Source: Asaia bogorensis
GTDB lineage: Bacteria; Pseudomonadota; Alphaproteobacteria; Acetobacterales; Acetobacteraceae
Length of the DNA: 64,000 nucleotides
Direction: 5' to 3'
Assembly (NCBI RefSeq): GCF_900465345.1
Contig: NZ_UEGO01000001.1
Span: 79,439 to 143,438, forward strand
Shown: in pieces, positions 54,801-63,812 of the stretch
Position numbering within the stretch: the stretch's first letter is position 1
Layout of the letters: each line of letters begins with the position of its first letter
Translations under genes and position numbers: made by a program
Notes under the pieces: model-generated
What the model saw: only the letters and a program-made list of their open reading frames with translations
The model's database searches: none
What the model was told of the DNA's origin: nothing

Positions 54801-54952
54801 GCACCGACGTGCAGCGTGGTCTGGCGACGGTTGTCGTGGGCGGGCTCGGCATTGCAACCCTGCTGACCCTTTTTGTTCTGCCGGTCTTCTTTTTCGAGCT
54901 GGAGCATTACATCGAACGCCGCAAGGCGCGCCGTTCGGGAGGTGTGTCATGA
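51860..54952 (+). CDS. Heavy-metal RND efflux pump (CusA/CzcA family, GTG start)
   Basis: The product is 1030 aa, full RND length, starting at GTG 51860. It begins MIATLISWCFARRHIVFICAVFLALAG. It has two sets of helices with the HME-type charged segment FSLGAIDFGVIVDGAIVITE in TM4, characteristic of metal-cation RND pumps. Further motifs include GREFLPDLDEGALWLQVQLPTG and FALFGVAVQNGI-like (FIALFGVAVQNGI). It uses the proton gradient to export mono- or divalent metal ions; which metal is not certain. Its stop overlaps the next ATG. Confidence 0.93.
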   Translation: MIATLISWCFARRHIVFICAVFLALAGGYAWRVLPVEAYPDLGAVNVQVTTQVSGLAAEEMEQQVTVPLERALAAVPGVTESRSSSTFGLSLITLIFHDGIDVFTARQLVLELLGTASMPDGVTPQLGPITGPAGEIFRYTLESDSMDLMQLSDVQRWIVIPTLQRVPGIVNVNNFGGLTREYQLVLKPDALLRYGLSTDDVVNAIKNNNANAAGGRITRGEQSYIVRGVGMIHTLDDMKRIVVAQHNGTPVLLSDLGQVQFGHQIREGILGKDNNPDTIEGIVTMLSGANPSLVLDNVHHVVDGLQERLKPLDVRLVPYIDRDNLVKATTHKVGETMVEGIGLVLVILTLFLGSPRSAVVTAVTIPLALSTVFVLMHFFGMAANLFSLGAIDFGVIVDGAIVITEAILRLREESPKATLTSTEVLSVARIAGRSIFSSTLIIIVAYSPLFAFEGSEGKLFRPMAYTVSFALMGALACALCLIPTLSYLALYKPRRIWHNRPLEALHHAYERGLNHMLARPLVTYIGGGAALLSVVILGATVGREFLPDLDEGALWLQVQLPTGISLDEGSRIASEVRSAVREFPETSYAITQLGRNDDGTDPWTFSHIEMPVGLKPYDQWASGETKAQFIARLRERLYQIPGISFGISQPIQDGMNDLVGGAHSPLVLRVYGNDFHELRRIGRQIVNILHEVPGTTDASIFQEPQIPQLMVTPRREQAARYGINVSDISTVVQNAIGDGAITQVYVEDRVYNATLHVGSHDLTDLASIRALPLRSTEGAPVTLAEVADVGLHMGESNIAHEMGERQITIRVDNGVRPLSQYLEDAQKRIASQVHFDPRKYRLQWAGSFEQEQRAQARLGVALLVMFSIMLLLLFMEFGTFRHAVLVLSVVPLATLGGLIALHLRGETLNIATAVGFIALFGVAVQNGIIMIAAINRHHRAGLSIHDSVLAGAAERFRPVLMTATVASAGMLPAALATGVGTDVQRGLATVVVGGLGIATLLTLFVLPVFFFELEHYIERRKARRSGGVS

Positions 54953-56448
54953 AACGCCGTGTGCTTTTGACCTGCGCCGCCAGTCTGGCGCTCTCGGGCT
55001 GCGCCATTGGCCCGAATTTCCATCGTCCTGACATGCTCAGAACGGGCGGTTACCAGAGTACGGCCCTCCCAGCCTCCATTCATGGCACGACCGGAACCGG
55101 CTCAGCGGGAGCTGCCCAGACCCTGACCGCCGGGGCCGATCTGTCGGGCGCCTGGTGGCAGGCGCTGGGTGTGCCGCAACTCGATGCCCTGGTTACACGG
55201 GCATTGCAGAACAACCCGTCACTCAGATCAGCACAGGCGACGCTCAAGGCTGCCTATGAACAAACCAAGGTCGCGGGCGCACCCTTGCTGCCCAGCATCT
55301 CGGCCTCATTCAACCCGACACGCAACAAGACGTCCAAGGCGCTGTCACCTGTGCCGGGCAATAATGAATATTTGTATAACCTGCACACGCTTCAGCTGAA
55401 CATTTCCTATCAGCCCGATCTGTGGGGCGGGTTACGCCGTCAGGTGGAATCCCAGGCGGCGCAGGCAGAAATGCAGCGCTTCCAGCTGATTGCCACCACC
55501 AATACGCTGATCAATACGCTGATTGTCTCGCTCATCACGCAGTCGAGCCTCAACGCCCAGATCAACGCCACGAGCGACATCATTGCCAACCAGCAGAAGC
55601 TTCTTGGTGTGATGGAAAAGCAGTTCAGGCTTGGGGATATTTCGGAAGCCCAGCTTCTGGCCCAGAAAGCCGCGGTGACCCAGGCGCAGGCGACCTTGCC
55701 CCCCTTGCATCTGCAGGCCGAGCAGGCTCACGACCAGATTGCTGCACTGGTCGGCACGACGCCCGACGAGGTGTTGCCGGAGATTCCGCTTGAGGCCTAT
55801 CGCCTGCCCGCGACCCTGCCGGTCAGCCTGCCCAGCGCGCTTCTGACCCAGCGCCCCGACATACGCGCTGCGGAATCGCAGATGCACAGCGCCAGTGCAC
55901 AGGTGGGCGTCGCCATTGCCAACCGTCTGCCCAATGTGCAGCTTTCCGCGACACCGGGTCAGGCCATCAATGCCATGAGCCAGTTCTTCACCCCCGGCTA
56001 TGGCAACTGGTCGATCGGCGCGATGGTGGCCCAGCCGATCTTTCAGGGTTTTGAGCTGATGCATCTGGAGCGTCAGGCGCGCGCCAATCTTCTGGCGGCC
56101 ACCGAGCAGTACAAGAACACCGTGCTGACTTCGATGCAGAACGTGGCTGACACGCTGCATGCCCTTCAGGATGATTCCGACGCGCTTACCATCAGCGCAG
56201 CCAATGAGGATGCGGCTGTGCGCAGTCTGCGCATTTCACAAAGCCAGATGTCCTATGGCGATATCAGCCCGGTGCTGCTCCAGGCGGCGGTGCAGATCGA
56301 ACTTGAGGCGCGGCTCAACCTGATTCAGGCCAGAGCCACGCGCTTTACCGATAGCGTCGCCCTGTTTCAGGCTCTCGGGGGAGGGTGGTGGCATCGTAAC
56401 GATACCGCTATGAAGGTTCCCTCGACAGACTGGCACGCGGCGTTCTGA
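54949..56448 (+). CDS. NodT-family outer-membrane factor lipoprotein
   Basis: The product is 499 aa. The signal ends with the lipobox LALSGC, then AIGPNFHRPDM, the NodT/OprM beginning. Two OEP repeats are visible (WWQALGVPQLDALVTRALQNNPSLRSA and TQRPDIRAAESQMHSASAQVGVAIANRLP). It is the outer-membrane channel of the RND metal pump. The ATG overlaps the pump stop (ATGA), giving a complete three-gene CusCBA-like set in order B-A-C. Confidence 0.94.
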   Translation: MKRRVLLTCAASLALSGCAIGPNFHRPDMLRTGGYQSTALPASIHGTTGTGSAGAAQTLTAGADLSGAWWQALGVPQLDALVTRALQNNPSLRSAQATLKAAYEQTKVAGAPLLPSISASFNPTRNKTSKALSPVPGNNEYLYNLHTLQLNISYQPDLWGGLRRQVESQAAQAEMQRFQLIATTNTLINTLIVSLITQSSLNAQINATSDIIANQQKLLGVMEKQFRLGDISEAQLLAQKAAVTQAQATLPPLHLQAEQAHDQIAALVGTTPDEVLPEIPLEAYRLPATLPVSLPSALLTQRPDIRAAESQMHSASAQVGVAIANRLPNVQLSATPGQAINAMSQFFTPGYGNWSIGAMVAQPIFQGFELMHLERQARANLLAATEQYKNTVLTSMQNVADTLHALQDDSDALTISAANEDAAVRSLRISQSQMSYGDISPVLLQAAVQIELEARLNLIQARATRFTDSVALFQALGGGWWHRNDTAMKVPSTDWHAAF

Positions 56449-56498
56449 CCCGGTTCGGATCTCCGTGCGTCCGGCGCGCTTCAGGAGATCCGACGCTT

Positions 56499-58286
56499 AT
56501 GAGATTCCCCCGCTCCTCACGCCTCGCCCTGATGGGGCTTGGCTGCCTTCTTGCCTCGACAACGGCTCTGGCAGCCCCTGCTGCACCGTCGGAGAACAAG
56601 GCGGCGGCCGCGTTCGATCGCCTTCTGGACGAGAAGTGGCAGTACGAGCTTAAAGACGCGCCTGAACTGGCGACGTCGATTGGCGATTACCGTTACAACG
56701 ACCGCTGGAGCGATCTGTCCCTTGCCCATATCAAGGGGTCTGTGCCTGTTCTGACGGGCTTTCTGAAGAAGTTCGAGGCTATCGCGCCAGCGTCACTTGA
56801 TGACCAGCGACAGATCAGCCGCGCGATGATCATCCAGCAGATCCAGGACACGCTCGAAGGGATCCGTCTCAAGACCTATGAGATGCCGATCGACCAGATG
56901 AATGGTGCCCAGCTGGAATATCCGGGTTTCGTTTCGAGCATCCCCTTCGACACCACGAAGCAGTATGAGGATTATCTTGCTCGCCTGCGCGCCATCCCCA
57001 AGGCGATCGATCAGGTAATTGCCCTGGCGCGTCTTGGCGAGAAAGACGGATTGATGCCGCCGCGCTTCCTCCTTGAGAAGGCAGAGCAGCAGGTGGAGCA
57101 GATTGCGGCGCCCGCTGGCGAAAAGAGCCCGTTTGGCGAACCCGTCACGAAATTCCCGACCGCTGTGCCTGCTGCCGATCAGGCGCGACTCCGTAAGGCT
57201 ATTCTGACGGCGATCGATCATGATGTGCGCCCAGCCTATCAGCGCCTCGCGACCTTCATGAAGCAGGGCTACACGGCGCATGGCCGGGCTCAGGATGGTG
57301 TATGGGCCCTCCCCGGTGGCGATGCGCTTTATCGCTACGATATCCGCACCCTGACCACCACCACCATGTCCCCCAAGGAAATCCATCAGCTCGGGCTCGA
57401 TCAGGTTGCCAGGATCGAGGGCGAAATGGGCGAGATCGCTCATAAGCTCGGATTTGCCGACCTTGCAGCCCTGCGCGCTTCGGTAGCCAAGGATCCCAAG
57501 CTCTACGCAACGTCGCGCGAGCAGATCATCGATCTGTACCGCAAGTATATCGCGCAGATGGAGCCCGCCCTTACCCGCGATTTCGACAAGATCCCGACCA
57601 CGAAGCTGGAAGTACGCCCCGTCGAGCGCTATCGCGAGGCTGAGGCTGCCGGTGCCGAATACCATCAGGGAACGCCCGATGGTTCACGCCCCGGCATCGT
57701 GTTCGTCAACACCGGCGATTTCGCCAAGCGCGATATCTACACGATCGAGGATACCGCCTATCATGAGGGTGTTCCGGGTCATCACTTCCAGATCTCCACC
57801 GCTCAATCCCTGCCGCTGCCGCCTTTTCGCCAGCAGGGCTCCTATAACGCCTATATCGAGGGCTGGGCGCTGTACGCCGAGGGCCTTGGCAAGGAGCTGG
57901 GCTTCTACAAGGATCTCTACAGCGATTATGGCCGCCTGAATGGCGAGCTGCTGCGTGCCGATCGTCTGGTGCTCGATACCGGTGTGCATGACCTGCACTG
58001 GACCCGCGCCCAGATGCTGGAATTCTTCCATGCCCATCCGCCCACCAGCGAGCCGGACATGCAGGCCGAGACCGACCGTTATATTGCCTGGCCCGGTCAG
58101 GCACTGGGTTACATGCTGGGCCAGCAGACCATTCTTCGCCTGCGCGAAAAGGCAAAGACGGAACTGGGACCGAAATTCGACATTCGCAAGTTCCACGATG
58201 TCGTTCTCTCTGGTGGCGCCCTGCCGCTCAACCTTCTCGCCGACCGGGTGGATGCCTGGATCAAGACAGTGAAGAGCGAAAAGTAA
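56499..58286 (+). CDS. DUF885-family secreted protein (probable metallopeptidase)
   Basis: The product is 595 aa. The signal peptide is 1-26 (ending TALAAPA). The C-terminal half holds the metal-binding-like motif TAYHEGVPGHHFQI followed by YIEGWALYAEGLGKELGFY, where the HExxxHH and the later Glu resemble zinc ligands. DUF885 proteins are related to peptidases but few have been assayed. It begins 51 nt after the RND operon and might be transcribed with it, though function need not be related. Confidence 0.85.
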   Translation: MRFPRSSRLALMGLGCLLASTTALAAPAAPSENKAAAAFDRLLDEKWQYELKDAPELATSIGDYRYNDRWSDLSLAHIKGSVPVLTGFLKKFEAIAPASLDDQRQISRAMIIQQIQDTLEGIRLKTYEMPIDQMNGAQLEYPGFVSSIPFDTTKQYEDYLARLRAIPKAIDQVIALARLGEKDGLMPPRFLLEKAEQQVEQIAAPAGEKSPFGEPVTKFPTAVPAADQARLRKAILTAIDHDVRPAYQRLATFMKQGYTAHGRAQDGVWALPGGDALYRYDIRTLTTTTMSPKEIHQLGLDQVARIEGEMGEIAHKLGFADLAALRASVAKDPKLYATSREQIIDLYRKYIAQMEPALTRDFDKIPTTKLEVRPVERYREAEAAGAEYHQGTPDGSRPGIVFVNTGDFAKRDIYTIEDTAYHEGVPGHHFQISTAQSLPLPPFRQQGSYNAYIEGWALYAEGLGKELGFYKDLYSDYGRLNGELLRADRLVLDTGVHDLHWTRAQMLEFFHAHPPTSEPDMQAETDRYIAWPGQALGYMLGQQTILRLREKAKTELGPKFDIRKFHDVVLSGGALPLNLLADRVDAWIKTVKSEK

Positions 58287-58487
58287 GACCCGGGAGGCGC
58301 GGGCACTCGCCTCGATAGTGGATGGTCGTTCTTGCGCAAGCGACGCGGGACGAGCAGGGATGAGGGCAGGACAAAGCCTCGCACTCGTCCCTGAGCGCTC
58401 TGATCGATAGGGCGGCTCTCAAAAAAAGGATCATTGGGGATTTCTGTCGTTTCCAGAAGGGCGGGAAACGGGCAGGATCGGGAGGAT

Positions 58488-59885
58488 ATGTCTTTGACTG
58501 CTCCTTCCCCCGCCAAGATATCCCCTGATGCATCAACGGTTCAGGACTCGGAACCTGCGGTTGATCTGAAGGCCACCCGACCCGCGCGTTTCGTTCATGG
58601 CAGCATCATGCGCCATGTCATCGTGATGGCGGGCACAGGGGCTATCGGACTGATGGCCGTCTTTGCGGTCGATCTGCTCAATTTCTGGTATATCTCGCAT
58701 CTGCATGACCCGGCCCTGACTGCGGCAATCGGTTTTGCCGCTGCGCTGGGCTATGTTCAGGTAGCAGTGTCGATTGGCATGACCATTGGGCTCGGGGCAG
58801 TCATTGGCCGGCTCATCGGTGCGCGTCGGATCATCAGGGCGCGGCGGTTTGCCTCGGCGTTCATGGTCGTCATGATCGCGGTGACGGCCGTGCTGGGCTG
58901 TCTGACAGCGGTTTTCGCCTCGGCATTTCTGGCCCTGCTGGGTGCACGAGGGGAGGCTCTGGCGCAGGCAACCGGGTTCCTACATCTGGTTTCACCATTC
59001 CTGCCCCTGGTCTGTTACGGCATGGCGCAATCGGCGTTGCTGCGTTGCGTGGGAGATGCCCGCCGCTCCATGCAGGTGACGCTGGTAGGTGCTTTTGTCT
59101 CGGCCATTCTCGACCCTATTCTGATTTTTGGGTTCCATATGGGGCTGACCGGGGCGGCGATCAGCACAATTCTCTCCCGCAGCGCTGTGGTGCTGTTTGG
59201 CTTTGTGAGCCTGCGTGAGCACCGTATGCTCGAATGGCCACGCCTATGGGCCATTGCGCCTGCAACGCGTCAGATCGGTGCTGTGGCCTTGCCTGCCATT
59301 GCGACAAATCTGGCAACCCCTGTTGGCGGATTGTTCACCACCCATTTCATGTCCGGGTTCGGGTTGGAGGCAATATCCGGGCAGGCGACGATCGATCGCA
59401 TCGTGCCGGTCGCCTTTGCTTTCGTGTTTGCCCTGACCGGATCGGTCGGGCCGATCATGTCGCAGAACTTGGGAGCAGGGAAAAAAGACCGGGTGCGCGA
59501 GACGCTCTATGCCTCGCTCAAGCTGACCGGACTTTGTGTTTTGCTCACCTGGGCCATTCTGGCTGCATTTCATACCCCTATCCTGCACCTGTTCGCCTCC
59601 AAGGGGGTGGCAATCCGGATCGTCACGCTGTTCTGCTGCTGGCTGGTGGCGAGTTATTTCTTCGTGGGGCTGCTGTTCGTCTCGAACACGGCCTTCAATA
59701 ATCTGGGCCATCCGCTCTATTCGACCGCGTTCAACTGGGGCCGGGCGACACTGGGAACGATCCCCTTCGTCTGGATAGGGTCGCATTATGGCCCCATAGG
59801 CATTCTGGTTGGTCAGTCGCTGGGCGTGGTTCTGTTTGGCAGTTTTGCCGCACTGACGGCTTTCAGGGTGATAAGACGCATATGA
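58488..59885 (+). CDS. MATE-family multidrug/metabolite exporter
   Basis: This is 465 aa from ATG 58488, which has GGAGG just upstream (short spacing); a TTG in frame at 58434 is less likely. About 12 helices are visible. The first begins MRHVIVMAGTGAIGLMAVFAVDLLNFWYISHL. The family landmark VAFAFVFALTGSVGPIMSQNLGAGKKDRVRETL is present near the middle. The N-terminal ~40 residues are hydrophilic. It is a cation-coupled exporter; the substrate is unknown. Confidence 0.9.
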   Translation: MSLTAPSPAKISPDASTVQDSEPAVDLKATRPARFVHGSIMRHVIVMAGTGAIGLMAVFAVDLLNFWYISHLHDPALTAAIGFAAALGYVQVAVSIGMTIGLGAVIGRLIGARRIIRARRFASAFMVVMIAVTAVLGCLTAVFASAFLALLGARGEALAQATGFLHLVSPFLPLVCYGMAQSALLRCVGDARRSMQVTLVGAFVSAILDPILIFGFHMGLTGAAISTILSRSAVVLFGFVSLREHRMLEWPRLWAIAPATRQIGAVALPAIATNLATPVGGLFTTHFMSGFGLEAISGQATIDRIVPVAFAFVFALTGSVGPIMSQNLGAGKKDRVRETLYASLKLTGLCVLLTWAILAAFHTPILHLFASKGVAIRIVTLFCCWLVASYFFVGLLFVSNTAFNNLGHPLYSTAFNWGRATLGTIPFVWIGSHYGPIGILVGQSLGVVLFGSFAALTAFRVIRRI

Positions 59886-60376
59886 CGTTCCCGTGATGAT
59901 CACAGGCTGTTGACCCTGCCAGAGACATGGAATCAGGGCTTATATTTCGCACAGGAGCGACATAGGAGAGGAAAATCGCAACCTGTATAGAAGCAATAAA
60001 CAATGACAATTTCATGTTATAATGGAAAATCGGTAAATATATAAAAGCCAATGCCACATATTTACAGTATATTATTCTGTAAATAAAATATAAAATAATG
60101 ATGATACAGATTTTGGCAAGATTTTATTTGAAGTTTTAATATTATTTTTCGAGAATATAATACCCCGGCAAGTCCGGTACTGCGCATCGGATCGGATGCC
60201 TGCCTTGTATCATATGCAATGTTTGTTATGAGCGAGCAATGTGACGCTACTTCAGCGTATTTTGTTATATATATCGTCTTTCCACATGCCCCATTCGGAT
60301 TGTAATCAGGTACCCTTGGCGCGGGCCAAAGTGGCCCAGATGCTGCCTGTATTGAATGCTGTGACTGAGAGTAGCG
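59886..60376. other. AT-rich island upstream of the rhamnose genes
   Basis: There is no gene in these 491 bases. The stretch 59980-60180 is strongly AT-rich compared with its flanks. It contains the operator-like repeat listed at 60060-60084. The rml operon promoter must lie here. A smaller repeat GGGCCA-AAG-TGGCCC (60323-60337) sits about 40 nt before rmlB. Confidence 0.7.
60060..60084. promoter_or_regulatory. Inverted repeat ATTTACAG-N9-CTGTAAAT
   Basis: It has perfect 8-bp arms (60060-60067, 60077-60084) and an AT-only 9-nt spacer, within the AT-rich island about 293 nt before rmlB. It is probably a regulator site or a supercoiling-sensitive element. Confidence 0.4.
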
Positions 60377-61432
60377 ATGCGTATATTATTGACAGGTGGG
60401 TGTGGTTTCATCGGATCTGCCGTGGTCAGGCATCTGATCCGTCAGACCTCACACGAAGTTCTCAACGTGGATTGCATGACCTATGCCGCCTCGGAAGAGA
60501 CTGTGGGCGAAGTGGCGGCTGATCCACGCTATCGCCATGCGGCCGTCAACATCGTCAATGGTGTCGAGCTTCAGAAGCTTTTTGACGAGTATCGTCCCGA
60601 TGCTGTCATGCATCTGGCGGCCGAGAGCCATGTCGATCGCTCCATTGACGGGCCCGGGGTGTTTGTCGAAACCAACGTGACCGGCACCTATGCGCTACTG
60701 GAAGCCGCGCGACGTTACTGGCAGACCCTTGATGCCGACGCGCAGAAGGCCTTTCGCTTTCATCACATCTCGACCGATGAGGTCTTTGGGCATCTCGAGC
60801 TCGATGATCCGCCGTTCACCGAGACGACGCCCTACGATCCGCGCAGCCCTTATTCAGCATCCAAGGCTGCTTCGGACCATCTCGTGCGCGCATGGTATCA
60901 TACCTATGGGCTGCCGACCTTTGTGACGAACACCACGAATAACTACGGCGTCTGGCACTTCCCCGAGAAGCTCATCCCGCTGGTGACGATCAACGCGCTC
61001 GAAGGCAAGGAATTGCCTGTCTATGGCAAGGGCGAGAATATCCGTGACTGGCTGTTTGTCGAGGATCACGCTGAGGCTCTTGTGAAGGCCGTTGAACGGG
61101 GCCAACCGGGCGAGACCTACGCCATTGGTGCCCGTCAGCCGCGCACCAATCTCGATGTGGTCAAGACCATCTGCGCTGTACTTGACGAGCTGTCGCCCGA
61201 TCCGGCAGGTCCGCGCGAGCGTCTGATCCGTTTTGTAACGGATCGACCCGGCCATGATTTCCGCTACGAGATCGACCCCAGCCATGCCGAGAAGGCTCTG
61301 GACTGGAAGGCAAAGCACGATTTCGAAACGGGCATCCGTCGCACGGTCCAATGGTACCTCGATAACCGCAACTGGTGGGAAGGCATTCGCGCCCGCCGCT
61401 ACACCGGACAGAGACTGGGAACAAAAGCATGA
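60377..61432 (+). CDS. rmlB: dTDP-glucose 4,6-dehydratase
   Basis: The product is 351 aa. The NAD-binding motif is [30 protein letters not shown] contains the catalytic Asp-Glu pair, [15 protein letters not shown] is the YxxxK, and [19 protein letters not shown] follows. It converts dTDP-glucose to dTDP-4-keto-6-deoxyglucose. The stop overlaps the rmlA ATG. Confidence 0.97.
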   Translation: MRILLTGGCGFIGSAVVRHLIRQTSHEVLNVDCMTYAASEETVGEVAADPRYRHAAVNIVNGVELQKLFDEYRPDAVMHLAAESHVDRSIDGPGVFVETNVTGTYALLEAARRYWQTLDADAQKAFRFHHISTDEVFGHLELDDPPFTETTPYDPRSPYSASKAASDHLVRAWYHTYGLPTFVTNTTNNYGVWHFPEKLIPLVTINALEGKELPVYGKGENIRDWLFVEDHAEALVKAVERGQPGETYAIGARQPRTNLDVVKTICAVLDELSPDPAGPRERLIRFVTDRPGHDFRYEIDPSHAEKALDWKAKHDFETGIRRTVQWYLDNRNWWEGIRARRYTGQRLGTKA

Positions 61433-62340
61433 ACGCCATCGCTGCATCCAAGCCGATGAAAGGCATTCTTCTGGCTGGTGGATCGGGCACACGCCTGCAT
61501 CCCATGACGCTGGCGACCTCGAAGCAGCTCTTGCCGGTTTATGACAAGCCGATGATCTATTATCCGCTGACCACGCTCATGCTGGCTGGCATTCAGGATA
61601 TCATGATCATCTCCACGCCTCATGACCTGCCGCAGTTCAAGCGTCTGCTTGGCGATGGGTCGCAGTTTGGCGTGCGTTTCGAGTATCGCGAGCAGCCCTC
61701 TCCCGATGGTCTGGCCCAGGCTTTCCTGATTGCGGAAGACTGGATTGACGGCTCGCCCTGTGCCCTGGCGCTGGGTGACAACCTGATTTTCGCCGACCAT
61801 CTGGGCGTGCTGCTGCGTGCGGCGGCGTCTCGTCCTGAAGGGGCGACCGTCTTCGCCTATCAGGTACGTGATCCCGAGCGTTACGGCGTGGTCAGCTTCG
61901 ACGAGAGCGGCCGCGCGCTCGGCATTGTTGAAAAGCCGACGCATCCCGAGTCGAGCTGGGCTGTCACCGGCCTCTATTTCTATGATCATCGCGTTGTGGA
62001 ATTTGCCAAGCGGGTCAAGCCGAGCCCGCGCGGTGAACTTGAGATCACTGACCTGAACCAGATGTATCTGGAAGAAGGCACGCTTCAGGTCGATCGTCTT
62101 GGCCGTGGATGCGCGTGGCTTGATGCCGGTATGCCGGACAGCCTGATGCAGGCCGGCCTGTTCGTTCAGACGATCCAGTCCCGCCAGGGTATGCTTGTCG
62201 GTTCGCCGACCGAGGTAGCCTATCGCATGGGCTTCATTGATCGCGAACAGCTTCTGATCCAGGGGAACGCCAAGAAGAAGACCGAACTGGGTCGTATGCT
62301 GCTTGAGCTGGCAAACCAGTCTCATTCAGGCCGTCACTAG
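61429..62340 (+). CDS. rmlA: Glucose-1-phosphate thymidylyltransferase
   Basis: This is 303 aa from ATG 61429, which overlaps the rmlB stop (ATGA). The nucleotidyltransferase motif is [48 protein letters not shown] and LGDNLIFA follow. The standard RmlA C-terminus [19 protein letters not shown] is present. It makes dTDP-glucose from dTTP and glucose-1-phosphate. Confidence 0.97.
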   Translation: MNAIAASKPMKGILLAGGSGTRLHPMTLATSKQLLPVYDKPMIYYPLTTLMLAGIQDIMIISTPHDLPQFKRLLGDGSQFGVRFEYREQPSPDGLAQAFLIAEDWIDGSPCALALGDNLIFADHLGVLLRAAASRPEGATVFAYQVRDPERYGVVSFDESGRALGIVEKPTHPESSWAVTGLYFYDHRVVEFAKRVKPSPRGELEITDLNQMYLEEGTLQVDRLGRGCAWLDAGMPDSLMQAGLFVQTIQSRQGMLVGSPTEVAYRMGFIDREQLLIQGNAKKKTELGRMLLELANQSHSGRH

Positions 62341-62350
62341 GAGCAGGTTC

Positions 62351-62911
62351 ATGAAAGTCGAACGTCTCGCCATTCCTGACGTCATCCTCGTCACGCCGCG
62401 GCGCTTCAGTGACTCACGTGGGTTCTTCTCGGAAACCTACAACCATCAGAAGATGGTTGAGGCCGGGATCGATCTGACCTTCGTGCAGGACAATCAGAGC
62501 CTTTCCGTTCAGAAGGGCGTCGTGCGCGGCCTGCATTGCCAGGTTGCGCCTTATGTCCAGGGCAAGCTTGTCCGTTGCACCAAGGGCGCGATCTGGGATG
62601 TGGCGATCGATGCCCGCACCGGCTCGCCCACCTACGGCAAATGGGTCGCAGCGGAATTGTCCGAGGAAAACTGGTCGCAGCTCTGGGTGCCGCCGGGCTT
62701 CCTGCATGGGTTCGTGACCCTGCAGGAAAACACCGAGGTTCAGTACAAGTGCACGTCGCTTTACGACAAGGCCTCGGAACGCGCTGTCATCTGGAACTGC
62801 CCGCATCTGGCCATTGACTGGCCAATCAGCGCAGATGAGGTCGTTCTGTCCGACAAGGATCAGGTTGCGCCTCATTTCACTGAAGCCAAGGGATGGTTCC
62901 AGTATTCATGA
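62351..62911 (+). CDS. rmlC: dTDP-4-dehydrorhamnose 3,5-epimerase
   Basis: This is 186 aa from ATG 62351, preceded by AGGAG at 62340-62344 (an upstream frame to 62303 overlaps rmlA and is unlikely). The cupin fold shows DSRGFFSETYN, VVRGLHCQ with catalytic His, and WVPPGFLHGF and YKCTSLYDKASER. It epimerises C3 and C5 of the 4-keto sugar. It ends at TGA overlapping the rmlD ATG. Confidence 0.97.
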   Translation: MKVERLAIPDVILVTPRRFSDSRGFFSETYNHQKMVEAGIDLTFVQDNQSLSVQKGVVRGLHCQVAPYVQGKLVRCTKGAIWDVAIDARTGSPTYGKWVAAELSEENWSQLWVPPGFLHGFVTLQENTEVQYKCTSLYDKASERAVIWNCPHLAIDWPISADEVVLSDKDQVAPHFTEAKGWFQYS

Positions 62912-63810
62912 GCACGACATCTGAAAAAACGATCCTCGTCACGGGTGGACAAGGTCAGCTCGCCACGTCGCTGAAGACCCTTGGCGGAGATCGTGTGATC
63001 GTTGTCGGTCGTCCCGAATTCGATCTTGCCAGCCCCGAGACCATGGCAGCGACGCTGGCGCGTTACACGCCCTCTCTGGTGGTGAACGCGGCAGCCTGGA
63101 CGGCGGTGGATCTGGCGGAAAGCGAAATCGAGGGCGCAAAAGCGGCCAACGAGACCGGTCCGGCCGAGCTGGCCCGTCTTTGCGCGGCGCAGGACATTCC
63201 GCTCATTCATGTCTCGACCGACTATGTGTATGCCGGTGACAAGGGCTCGCCCTATGTCGAAACCGACCCTGTCACGCCGCAGACGGTTTATGGTCGCACC
63301 AAGGCGGCAGGCGAGCAGGCCGTGCTGAAGGCGCAGCCGAAGAGCGTGATCCTGCGTACGGCCTGGGTCTATTCCGGGCACTGCAAGAACTTCGTGCGGA
63401 CCATGGTCAATGCCGGGGCCAAGAACACCCATCTGAAGGTTGTGGGCGATCAGTATGGTTGCCCCACCAATGCCGATGATCTGGCCAAGGCCATTCTGGG
63501 GATTGCGGACCAGATCGAGGCCGGTTGGCAGGAGAGGTTTGCCGGCCTCTATCATGCCTGTGGCACAGGTGAGACAAGCTGGCATGGCCTGGCGGTTGCT
63601 GCCCTCGAAGAGGCCGTGCGTCATGGCCAGACCATGCCGGTCGAGGTGACCGCCATTCGTACGCAGGACTGGCCTACCCCGGCCAAGCGCCCGCAGGATT
63701 CGCGCCTTGATTGCAGCAAGCTCGAACAGGTCTTCGGTATCCGCCTGCCTGAATGGCGCGATGGCGTTGCCCGTGCTGTTGACGAGCATTTTGCGGCGCA
63801 GTCGGCCTGA
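62908..63810 (+). CDS. rmlD: dTDP-4-dehydrorhamnose reductase
   Basis: This is 300 aa from ATG 62908. The Rossmann motif is ILVTGGQGQLATSLKTL. VVNAAAWTAVDLAE and the SDR catalytic ISTDYVYAG-type segment (VSTDYVYAGDKGSPYVE) with Y-x3-K (YGRTKAAGE) are present. The enzyme uses NAD(P)H to give dTDP-L-rhamnose. It completes the four-gene rml set in the order B-A-C-D. Confidence 0.96.
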   Translation: MSTTSEKTILVTGGQGQLATSLKTLGGDRVIVVGRPEFDLASPETMAATLARYTPSLVVNAAAWTAVDLAESEIEGAKAANETGPAELARLCAAQDIPLIHVSTDYVYAGDKGSPYVETDPVTPQTVYGRTKAAGEQAVLKAQPKSVILRTAWVYSGHCKNFVRTMVNAGAKNTHLKVVGDQYGCPTNADDLAKAILGIADQIEAGWQERFAGLYHACGTGETSWHGLAVAALEEAVRHGQTMPVEVTAIRTQDWPTPAKRPQDSRLDCSKLEQVFGIRLPEWRDGVARAVDEHFAAQSA

Positions 63811-63812
63811 GC

